From Fragum whitleyi (taxonomy: Eukaryota; Mollusca; Bivalvia; Cardiida; Cardiidae): a stretch of 64,000 nt of DNA. The stretch spans positions 37,239,730 through 37,303,729 of the forward strand of contig OX411554.1 in assembly GCA_948146395.1 (NCBI GenBank). Direction: 5' to 3'. Below are positions 56,011-64,000 of the stretch, in pieces. The notes beneath the pieces are model-generated. The model did not search any database. It was not told the DNA's origin and saw only the letters and a list, made by a program, of their open reading frames with translations. The stretch's first letter is position 1. Every line of letters begins with the position of its first letter. The position numbers and the translations under genes are program-made.

Positions 56011-56393
56011 ATAACCCTTAAACGCCATGCTGAATAAAAACCTTGGCAAAATTGCTTAAAAATCTTAAGTGTTGAAAACACTTACATTCATTAAATGCGA
56101 GTAGTATGATTCAGGGTTTTCAATGACCCCCTGTTTCTTTGAATTTGGACACCCCTCTTTTTTTTAAATGACCCCCAAAATTGTCAAAGAAAGATTCTTT
56201 ATGTTAAAAGGGGGTAAAAGTGTGGCGAAATGACCCTCAGTTTTGAAAAAACCCTGATGATTTTTAAATATTTTTTTGGTTTAGAAAAGGAAAATCAAGT
56301 AGTATAGACTAAGATCAGTCTACATGTATGTGCAGGTTGATAATTGTCTGTAAAAAAGCAGGAAAATTTTTGGTTCGGCATGACAAGGGTAAA
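56011..56393 (+). mobile_element. Family E variant MITE, interrupted
   Basis: TAACCCTTAAACGCCATGCTG ... GTTCGGCATGACAAGGGTAAA. It shares AAAACCTTGGCAAAATTGC with the copy at 62287. Split by a short element at 56112-56256. Confidence 0.75.
56112..56256. mobile_element. 145-bp hAT-like MITE inside family E
   Basis: CAGGGTTTTCAATGACCCC ... GAAAAAACCCTG, flanked by direct repeats ATGATT (56106-56111 and 56257-56262). AATGACCCC blocks recur on both arms. Confidence 0.75.
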
Positions 56394-56585
56394 TAAAATC
56401 CTTTACAATTTTCTAAGCTGAAGAAAAATATCTAGAGAGACAAAGTGATAAAAGATTAAAATGATATTTTCTGTCCATTTGGGAGCAAAATTTCTTGGAT
56501 GAGTGTCAGCCAGCCGTTCATGTTAGAAAATTTGATGACCTTACACTGGAAACAAGATTAGATTTTATGTATGGGGCTGTTTGGT

Positions 56586-56768
56586 AAAGCAGAGGTGGTA
56601 TGCCAGTCTAAAACCGTTATTTCTCATTGAAACCCTATATTGTGGGTTCTCATTTGAATCGTCTCAACAAGACGACTCAAACGAGTACCCACAATTTAGG
56701 ATTTGATTAAGTATAGTTGAAATAATCACATTTGAAACCCAAAATACCCCCTCTATCTGTAGCTCTGT
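56586..56768. mobile_element. Family F MITE
   Basis: Central hairpin GTGGGTTCTCATTTGAATCG against ACGAGTACCCACAATT. The right end is AAAATACCCCCTCTATCTGT followed by AGCTC. Confidence 0.8.
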
Positions 56769-57850
56769 TAAAGGTGGTCCACTTCATTACTCTGAACTTG
56801 CCTATATTACCTATGGTCAATTTAACTTGTCCCAAATAATAATGAACCTAATAATCAGTACCAGAGGGCCTTCAATTTAACAATTATTGATTGTTTTTAT
56901 GTGTCTACGTCCCACTCAACAGTTAAGGTCATGTCTTCCCTATACTTTGCTAAATATCTCGCTCTCTTCTTCCATACCAGAAGTTACAACAATCTCTTTT
57001 CTATACTTTTATTGCCGATTGCGACGCATGCTAGATATACAACGATGGAGTGAAACAGGTACAATACAATTCACAAGTGATACGCATCATAGCAAGGAAC
57101 GTGACGTCCAGCTGTAAAAAACAGAGAAGATGGTCTGAAAACAAAGCTGTATCCCAGAACAGTTCAGCGCTCTCCTCAGTGGTGTGCGTGGGACTTCGCA
57201 TAGTCTACACAAAATAACAGTATATTCTACATAAATCTATGGTATTAAATACAATTACACTGAACGTTTATGTATCATTTGACATGCTCGCTAGAACTGA
57301 CCAAATCCTGTATTCTTTACTCCTCCACGACTTACATGTGCATTCTGATTGGTCAGAAAATCAAAACAACTTCATAACAATTTACCTTTAGCTGAGACGT
57401 AACAAGAAGACAGCCTTTTTCCGCTATACTGGTGTAATGTGGAAAAAATTAATCATGTGTTGGTGTAATATGATTGTTAGTGCCTATATTCTAGGGCTGG
57501 CTTTCAGTACTTTTATATGAGAGCAAGTCTGAAAGGGGATTTTAACAGGCTGTCCAGCGACTATGGGCTATTTTTGGAACAAAAGTCGAAAAAATTCTAA
57601 GGGCTAAAGTTAGGAATTACAATGATGCATTTTGTTATATGGTAACGGGATAAATACAGACCTATAAGATTTGAGTGTAAAATTATCAGTGATTACCTTG
57701 AACCTTTAATGATAGTTTTCTGATCTATTCCTATTACAAATCCATTATCATCTCAAATGACCCTACTATCTAAACAGGCTTACAGAAGCACACCTGGGAC
57801 ATGATAAGATGGTAAATCATCATTGAATTGACTTTAATCTTTGTAGGTGC
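56769..57850. other. Low-repeat interval with a possible regulatory patch
   Basis: 56900-57420 lacks recognised repeats and is less AT-rich, with TGACGTCA-like GTGACGTCCAGC near 57101, CAGCGCTCTCC near 57164 and a CCAAT box (TGATTGGTCA, 57344). A 76-aa plus-strand frame at 56887-57117 has no recognisable domain. A family E fragment lies at 57495-57545. It might be an enhancer or alternative promoter; unproven. Confidence 0.35.
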
Positions 57851-58013
57851 TTAAGGTAGTGGACCCATACTAGTTTTGGCTACTAGCTCTGCTATGTTTC
57901 GGAATTTATAACATTTAACATTGTTAACCAAGGTTTCCTAATGATTGCATTACGAAACCTTAGTTAACTTTGTGAAAGGCTGTTGCGGATCTATTGCGGG
58001 TCCATTACCTTAA
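57851..58013. mobile_element. Family L MITE, complete
   Basis: TTAAGGTAGTGGACCCATAC ... GCGGGTCCATTACCTTAA with TTAA at both ends. The centre is GGTTTCCTAATGATTGCATT. Confidence 0.85.
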
Positions 58014-58287
58014 GGACCAATTCAAGGGAGAGAGTTAGCATTACAAGTACAGTCTAACTATCTATCACGTCTCAAAATGTCAAGTAAGAACCATAATAAC
58101 TTAAAATGTCAATAACGGGGCATAATTTTTCGATAATGTATCTATAGTTACCTATCTTGATGGTATATCAAAGCAAAAAAAAGAGCTATTTCTTTATTTA
58201 GATTCAGTTTTCAACAATGCTAACAAAAGCTCTGTGTTAGTACTCTGTCTGATGGCTGATGGCAGGGATCAACACCAACTTTTAGAG

Positions 58288-58475
58288 GTACAATTATGAG
58301 GGGGTAAATTCAGTCTAAAATCTTTATTTCTTGTTTAAACCCTATGTTGTGGGTACTCATTTGAATCAGCTTGGCAAGATGATTCTGATGGATACCCACA
58401 ATATAGGATTTGAGCAAGTATAACGGAAATATTTTAGTTTGAAATCCAAAATAACCCCATTGACTGTAGTTCTTT
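58288..58475. mobile_element. Family F MITE
   Basis: GGTACAATTATGAGGGGGTA ... AACCCCATTGACTGTAGTTC. The central hairpin is GTGGGTACTCATTTGAATCA against ATGGATACCCACAATA. A 144-aa minus-strand frame (58310-58744) reads through it and the flanking sequence. Confidence 0.8.
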
Positions 58476-59017
58476 GCAAGTAAGGAATCCATTGATACAT
58501 ACAATTTCTTCCCTAAAAGGTGGTTTTCTTTCAAAATACTTTGATAGAAGCAGATATTTTCTTCAGTCCTTTTTGTAGAGAAAACATTTGATAACAGTTT
58601 TGATAAGGGTAGGAATTCTTTTTTCAACTTTTTTTTATCCTGAGTGTCCATCAGACTCCTTAACTGCCAAATGAAGGAGTCCCAACTCGTATAAATGAAA
58701 TCACGGACTCCCAGACTCCCTTTAGTTTCAAACCCTGCTGACATCTTCCAAATGTTAACAAAGTTTAGAAATCAATCAAGAAAGGGGGATTATCTCGACT
58801 GACAGCCATTATTTTAAATTATCAATCGTGAAAGCTGTGGTTTCCTGCTTTACCACATGATTCCAGATGATTATCTGTTAAAACTCAAATGAGTTACATG
58901 GGTTTTAAATGGTCCTATCATAGAGAAACAAACTATGAAAGCCATGACCTATTTCGATTTATGAATCACAATTGTCAGTGGTTGACCCATGCGTTTGTTT
59001 GTTTAAATGGGATTTAG

Positions 59018-59335
59018 GGCCGCTGTCATAGCGTAGTAGGTAGCGCATCGGACTATCAATCTAGAGGTCCAGGGTTCGATCCCTTACAGTGGCACTCATT
59101 CTTTCCGACTATTTGTCTCTCACCAATGGGTTAATAATCGTAGACCTATGTGTGATAGCAGCTGGAGGCTACATGGCTAGGAAAGGATGTGATGGTTGTA
59201 CTGAAACATCCCTTATATCGGCTTGGCTGGCAAATGCCAGAGGAAAATAATTTGTCTCTCACCAATGGGTTGATAATCTTAGACCTATGTGTGATAGCAG
59301 CTGGAAGCTAGGAAAGGATGTGATGGTTGTACTAA
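59018..59335 (+). repeat. tRNA-derived SINE, type 1, with a partial duplicate
   Basis: The head GCCGCTGTCATAGCGTAGTA ... CAGTGGCA can form a 7-bp acceptor-like stem (GCCGCTG with CAGTGGC, one G-U). B box GGGTTCGATCCC. The body ACCAATGGGTTAATAATCGT ... CTAGGAAAGGATGTGATGGT is repeated again at 59253-59330. Confidence 0.8.
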
Positions 59336-59542
59336 AAACAAAGGTAAAAGTTAGATGAAAGATAAAGTTTGTTTAAAGCAGGTTAAATTTCATTTCCTAA
59401 ACAAAATTATAGAGTGAACAAAAGAAAAAGGTCTCACTTCTCCCATGACCTTTTGATGTAATTTGGTCACAATTATAACAAAGTATAATTTAAGTTGTGG
59501 GTTAGTTAGTAATCTTAGTTATCTTGAAGTTATGGGTTTAAC

Positions 59543-59789
59543 TTAACCCTTGTCATGCTGAACCCGGAATATTCCTGCTTTGTCAGGAGCTATAGACAAA
59601 GATCAGCCTGCACATTTGTGCAGTCTGATGTTAGTCTACACCACCTGTTTCTCACTTTCAAACCAGAATTGTCAATATATTTAGTTTTTCTAATAAAAAT
59701 TGACCTAAAGTTTTTACTCTCAGTGCTTTTTGCCCTTTGATTTTGATGGAAATTTTTGGCCAAAATGTATTCAGCATGACAAGGGTTAA
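59543..59789 (+). mobile_element. Family E MITE, complete
   Basis: TTAACCCTTGTCATGCTGAA ... TTCAGCATGACAAGGGTTAA, with TTAA at both ends. Nearly colinear with the 4381 copy. The paired MLNPEYSC/CAEYILA frames on opposite strands are artefacts of the inverted ends. Confidence 0.9.
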
Positions 59790-60010
59790 TCCCTCCCACA
59801 CTGTTCACAGCATATTCAGCCAAACTTAAAGCTTTTGCAGAAAGTAAAGACTAGAATCAGCCTACACAGACATGCAGTCTGTCTTATCTTAGCATACACT
59901 GCCTAGTTTTTTCCCAATTATTGTGGAAAAACTTGTGCCTGACTTCTTGAAATGTACAAGAAACTAGCAATTTGTATCGAACACGATTAAAATTAAGAAG
60001 GATTATAAAT

Positions 60011-60450
60011 CCAGAAGTTGTGGGTTTGAGTCTTTAGCACGCCACTGATCATATTTGTATAATGACTTTATGGCTCAATGTGAAACAATTGTACCTGTAA
60101 TTATAAGAGTTAACTTGTTTCCAGAGATTGCTAGATGACAGAATTATTGCCTGGATCAAATTGAAAGAAGATACAAACATCAATGGATCAGAATCAGAAT
60201 TGAGAGGGATTAATCTAAGTTGTTAAACTTGTTTCCCAATCGATGTCAAATAAATAGGTAAAGTGAATAAATTTTCTCAATCTTTTGATGGTGATCAAGC
60301 TTTACATTAAAGATACCAAACCAATGGCTCAATGTGAAACCATTGTAACTGCCTATAAATATATAGGCAGTTACAATTGTTTTACATTGAGCCATCAAGT
60401 CATTATACAAGCATGATCAGTGAGGACTCAAATCCACAACTTTGGATTAC
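60011..60450. repeat. Long inverted repeat enclosing a SINE 3' piece and a family B palindrome
   Basis: The left arm AGTTGTGGGTTTGAGTCTTT ... ATAATGACTTTATGGCTCAA matches, inverted, TTGAGCCATCAAGTCATTAT ... GGACTCAAATCCACAACTTT on the right. On the minus strand the right arm reads GTTGTGGATTTGAGTCCTC, a B-box-like motif, so the arms may be SINE heads. Between them are GAGAGGGATTAATCTAAGTT (SINE type 2 tail, 60185-60258) and a family B copy (60325-60394). Confidence 0.75.
60325..60394. mobile_element. Family B palindromic MITE
   Basis: TGGCTCAATGTGAAACCATT...CAATTGTTTTACATTGAGCCA, centred on TGCCTATAAATATATAGGCA. Confidence 0.85.
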
Positions 60451-60575
60451 TCATATTGTACAAGTCTGTCATATTGACCACAGCGCTTTGCGGGGTCCCA
60501 AATAATTTTACTTTTTCTTTGTGAATACTGAAAGTCTCCTTTGCAAACAGAAACTATTGTAAATTCTTATACTGA

Positions 60576-60870
60576 TGGCTCAGTTCAAAACAGTTGTAAA
60601 TCCCTATACTTTAACACTTTCCTGTTTTACAAAATTTTGGACCTGTCCAAATTCAAAGGTTTTGCAGACAAAAATTTAAAGTGGATTTAATTTGAAAAAT
60701 AACCATTCGGTAGGGTAGAAAATAGTGTGAAAAAAGAAGAAATTGCTTGTCAGAAGCAATTTCTTCTTTTTTCACGATGTTTTCTTAATCATAAAATCAC
60801 AGACACGTAAAAAGCAGGGATTAAACAGCAAAGGGTTAAAAGGCATTTACAACTATTTTGCACAGAGCCA
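60576..60870. mobile_element. Family B palindrome split at its apex by a family C MITE
   Basis: The left arm TGGCTCAGTTCAAAACAGTT...CCCTATAC and the right arm GGCATTTACAACTATTTTGCACAGAGCCA surround a complete family C element. Confidence 0.85.
60611..60839 (-). mobile_element. Family C MITE (piggyBac-like) inside family B
   Basis: TTAACACTTTCCTGTTTTAC ... AACAGCAAAGGGTTAA, with TTAA both sides. The central hairpin is GAAGAAATTGCTT/AAGCAATTTCTTC. Confidence 0.9.
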
Positions 60871-60899
60871 TGTAACTATATATAATAATAAGTAGTTAC

Positions 60900-62286
60900 A
60901 TGAGTATCACACTAATCCCTAAATCTAGAGCATGCCTGCATCACTCACCTTTGATTTAACTGTTTTTCAATCGACAGCCCATCAGATAAAGCTTAAATAT
61001 CCATTAGTCAGGCAATTATTGCCCTATTTCCATTCCTGTATATAGCAAAGAGTCTAACACCATGGGTGGTTAATAACTCCCTAAAACACTGAATGATTCA
61101 GGGCCGAAATTTGTCACAATGTCACTTCGCCAAGTCTCTAATTGAAGATCCTCAACTATGACACATGTAAAACAGCTTCCGTAATAATGTATGTTAAAAT
61201 AGATTTAAACACAATTGTCCTATTGTCAACCATGTTGATGAGTTAATTGAACTCTTATTAACATATGTCATATTTTTCCGGGATTTCAAGTTTGAATGAA
61301 AAACAGTTTCTGTTAGATATATCACAAGACCAATCTACATTCCAGTAGATGTATTTAATTATTTCATTAACAGATGCTCCTTCGAATTATCCTTTAACAT
61401 TATCTAAACAATACAAAATACATTCTCGATCACGAATAATGTTTAATGTCAATTCCCCTCTCATAGCAATACTACTATGTTGACACACTTCGGGACGAAA
61501 AAAATCAATTTAGAACACTGATACACATACCTTCACACTTAAACATGCCCACAATTCACTATCTCCATTGTTACACTATCTCTGATTGGCTCAATTGTGG
61601 ATCAAACCACTCCCTTCCAGACAGTACAGCTGCTCTCATTGGTTAATCCTTTACTGTCTACTGAAACGATACAATTACAGATATTTTTAATGAATGAACT
61701 GAAGCAGTGAGAAACAATACAAACAAACTAAGCAGTTTACTATTAGATTTCCACTTTGAAGTTCCCCATTTTTCTCCAGGTGAACTTTAAATAACAATTG
61801 AATCGGACACTCAATTTAAATATGGTTTAATTAAAAGCAAACAACACACTTTAATCTTATCCTTAGCTATTAAACTCTTAATGCTTTTACATTAAGCAAA
61901 TTTTGGGTTTCAAATTTCGCCACTATTTTGAAATAAAATGATATGATGATTTTTATGAATTTAAGTTTTTAAACATTTGAAACCAAGTTCTTACTAATAT
62001 CTGCTTTAATGAAACAGAAAGCCTCGAAAAGATTGTTACAGGGTACTCTCACGAAGGCTTGGACATCAAAGATTTTATAGATTCGTGATACTGTTGTAGT
62101 TTAGAAAAGCGCTACAGTAGATATTACTATAACAACCACCTCTAATAAGCCACCACTTTCAGTTAGTGACCATGATCATTCAACTTAAGCTCTTTTTTTG
62201 TGGATGTCAGATGCTTAACTTTACCCTTTGATACTTAAGTGAACAAAATTTTCTCACAATTTTGATGATGATATTAAGCTTTACAT
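60900..62286. other. Low-repeat interval, candidate 5' region of GLCE
   Basis: No recognised repeat between about 60.9 and 62.2 kb, unusual in this window. It contains the CCAAT/donor arrangement at 61529-61645. No protein-coding frame is seen. Confidence 0.35.
61529..61645 (-). promoter_or_regulatory. Candidate GLCE 5' region: two CCAAT boxes and a strong splice donor
   Basis: On the minus strand, two CCAAT motifs (plus-strand ATTGG within TCATTGGTTAAT near 61640, and at 61585-61589) lie just upstream of a consensus donor AAG|GTATGT (GT at 61530-61529). The surrounding 61.0-62.2 kb shows few recognisable repeats compared with its surroundings. This is the arrangement expected for a short non-coding first exon. 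Linking it to GLCE about 50 kb away is an inference. The CCAAT motif near 57345 (TGATTGGTCA) is an alternative. Confidence 0.25.
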
Positions 62287-62536
62287 TTAACCCTCGACAT
62301 GCTGAATAAAAACCTTGGCAAAATTGCAATAAAATCAAAGTACTGAAATCAAAGTACTGAAATAACTTGTGAGTCAGTATTAATTTTGAAAATATAAATA
62401 TCCAACTTTTCTGGTTCCAAAAGGATACTCAGGTGGTATAGATTCAGATCAGACTGCACATATGTGCAGACTGATTTTTTTGTCTTAACCTCCTGAAAAA
62501 GCAGGAATAATCTGGGTTCAGCATGACAAGGGTTAA
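62287..62536 (+). mobile_element. Family E variant MITE, complete
   Basis: TTAACCCTCGACATGCTGAA ... TTCAGCATGACAAGGGTTAA with TTAA both sides. The CTGCACATATGTGCAG palindrome is at about 62455-62470. AATCAAAGTACTGAAAT is duplicated in tandem near 62335. Confidence 0.9.
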
Positions 62537-62954
62537 TTAAGATAATGACATTTTTTGGTAAAAAGCTATGCTAAAAATCACCAGAGAATGCTTGTGTTTT
62601 TCTATATACCAGATTCAAGTTTATGTGGTAAATGGTCAAGCATAAATCCAATGTAATCATGCACTTCTGACCTTCCTCTGTCCACTCAACTGTACAATAC
62701 AATATGTGAGGTGTTTGGTCAACTCATAATCAATCTCAGGTACAAATATTTATCTTTCAGCTTTGTTTTTTCTCTCACCTATGTATCCACATGAGGTCCG
62801 GTAATTGAACTTAATCAGCTCTACTGACATTAAACAACTTGTGTGGTCAACTGGTAAAGCAGTCAACTTATATACTTAAATTGACAAAAATATCAAATCA
62901 ATCTTAAATATGGTCACTGAACATTAAGTAATACTATCAATCCAATATTGAGGG

Positions 62955-63475
62955 GCCGATCAAAATTTTGTGCACAATTTAAGTAAAGAGTCAATTAAGG
63001 AACATTCATGCCGAGTTTCAGTGGTCTAGAGGTAGAGCGTCAGCCTCTTGATCAAAAGGTCCTGAGTTTTATTCCCTGGTGCGGCCGTTGATCTTGGTTC
63101 TTTCATTGGCCCACACATTCGGTGCAAGTACTGGTGAATTTTCCAGAAAGCAGAATCGAGAGGGATTAATCTAAGTTGTAAGAACTTGTTGCCCAATTGA
63201 TGTAAAATAAAACCAAACCAAGTTTCAGAGAAATTGGCTTATTGATTTAGATAGATTTCAAAGTGAAAATTGTCCCAACTTTGCCAGGCTCATATTTATG
63301 TCCAATCCAAATTTCATTAAGAATTAGGAGAAAGGTCACAAAAAGAACATTTCTTCTAAGTTTGAATAAAATTGGCCAATTGGTTTAGGAGATGATTAAA
63401 TATAAAAGTGACTTGCATGGATGGATGGGTGCATGCATTACAGACAGCTCTCTGGCCTTTAGCCAGTGGAGCTTA
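62955..63475 (+). repeat. Pearl-like family J relative, interrupted by a SINE
   Basis: AATTAAGGAACATTCATGCC precedes the SINE, and AAGTTTCAGAGAAATTGGCT follows it. The element then continues through TTGGCCAATTGGTTTAGGAG and GGATGGATGGGTGCATGCAT to GCCTTTAGCCAGTGGAGCTTAAA, comparable to the family J tail at 22775-22799. Confidence 0.7.
63022..63220 (+). repeat. tRNA-derived SINE, type 2, with target duplication
   Basis: The head is TGGTCTAGAGGTAGAGCGTC (A box), then a degraded B box GAGTTTTATTCC. The body is CGGTGCAAGTACTGGTGAAT and GAGAGGGATTAATCTAAGTT, the tail ATAAAACCAAACC. AGTTTCAG is repeated at 63014-63021 and 63221-63228. Confidence 0.85.
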
Positions 63476-63637
63476 AAATCAAATCTAGAGTCAAAACATC
63501 AAGGATTAAGTGACAAGGGAAAATAAAATTTGAAGATTGATTACAAGTCAAAACACCAATAGCAAAACACTTGTTAATGTCTATTCTCTGCATGGTAATC
63601 TACTGGTGCATAGCAATAATTGTAAATGTCAATAAAC

Positions 63638-63762
63638 GAAATAGGCACTTACAATAGTTTTGCCCAAACCTGACAATAATGCTCTCACAATTTGGGGTTA
63701 GCAAAAAACTATTGTATTACTGTCTATAAATATAGGCACTTACATTTTTTTTGCTCAAACCC
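63638..63762. mobile_element. Family A palindrome, diverged copy and half copy
   Basis: 63638-63669 is a lone right arm (ATAGGCACTTACAATAGTTT). 63697-63762 is a whole copy with ends GGGGTTAGC and GCTCAAACCCC, centred on TGTCTATAAATATAGGCA. Confidence 0.7.
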
Positions 63763-64000
63763 CTCACGAATGTCATGCATGAGAGCCTCAAAATGCAAAT
63801 TTCAAGAACCTCAAGCACATTAATTGTGAAAACATCTCAAGGAAACTGATGCAAGTATGCATTCATCTGCTAATGAAATGCAAATTACACTCCAAGCACT
63901 TTAAACTTTCCGTGTGGAATTCAAAAATATGAATCACTTTCAGCATCAAAAAGGGACAATTTAACACATTACTTGGCAACAACATTTTAGAACGGTCTAA

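Noticed and set aside
56887..57117. 76-aa plus-strand frame in a low-repeat patch
   Set aside because: No domain, no upstream exon, no clear codon bias. Length is within chance.
58310..58744. 144-aa minus-strand open frame
   Set aside because: Its C-terminal third translates a family F MITE and the rest reads AT-rich sequence with a GGAGTCTGGGAGTCC repeat-like stretch. No recognisable domain. I cannot support it as a gene, although it is the longest non-repeat frame outside GLCE.
59018..59095. Functional tRNA gene
   Set aside because: The anticodon arm does not pair properly and the same head with attached SINE body recurs at several loci.
4393..59823. Recurring MLNPEYSC... small proteins at 4393, 50669, 54832 and 59555
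   Set aside because: They translate the left end of family E MITEs; each has a minus-strand mirror from the inverted right end.

Overview
The window is metazoan nuclear DNA, most likely from a bivalve mollusc. The evidence is AT-rich intergenic sequence, spliced genes with GT..AG introns, and a heavy load of short non-autonomous transposons of kinds described in bivalves. These include pearl-type elements, which have a head, a tandem core of roughly 145-160 bp and an ACGG-rich tail. The species cannot be fixed from sequence alone.

Only one protein-coding gene can be supported: an intact minus-strand GLCE (heparan sulfate D-glucuronyl C5-epimerase). It has five coding exons between 11086 and 6429, all splice phases agree, and they encode 596 aa (597 codons with the stop). 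The protein has an N-terminal signal anchor and the conserved catalytic motifs. A splice acceptor lies 11 bases upstream of the start codon, so at least one 5'UTR exon should lie at higher coordinates. The best candidate promoter and exon I can see is near 61.5 kb. If that is right, almost everything from 11.1 to 61.5 kb is intron 1 of GLCE, which would explain why no other gene is visible there.

The rest is mobile-element sediment. From left to right: pearl-like elements with 145-bp cores (1-2807), one split by a 362-bp foldback; MITE nests (4381-5322); the GLCE coding exons with MITEs in the introns (6429-11086); hairpin MITEs and SINEs (11-19 kb), including a GC-rich foldback at 15.7 kb; a 145-bp-core array (19.1-20.5 kb); another pearl-like class (21.9-22.8 kb); nested hairpins (23.8-24.2 kb); a 156-bp-core array with near-perfect units (33.3-34.6 kb); a TTCnnGAA dyad cluster (41.4 kb); a 1.03-kb element with long terminal inverted repeats (42-43 kb); nested palindromes (44.2 kb); a SINE split by a 789-bp hAT-like element (48.8-50 kb); and further MITE and SINE copies to the end.

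The observation I rate highest is that the ~70-bp perfect-palindrome MITEs (families A and B below) have been invaded three times, each time at the apex (the TATA loop) of the hairpin, by three different element types. Next come the two long-stem foldbacks, the strictly periodic pearl-like cores, and a MITE whose end lies at intron position +10 of the GLCE exon 3 donor. Family letters (A-M) are my own labels for repeats recognised by comparing copies inside this window; no database was searched.
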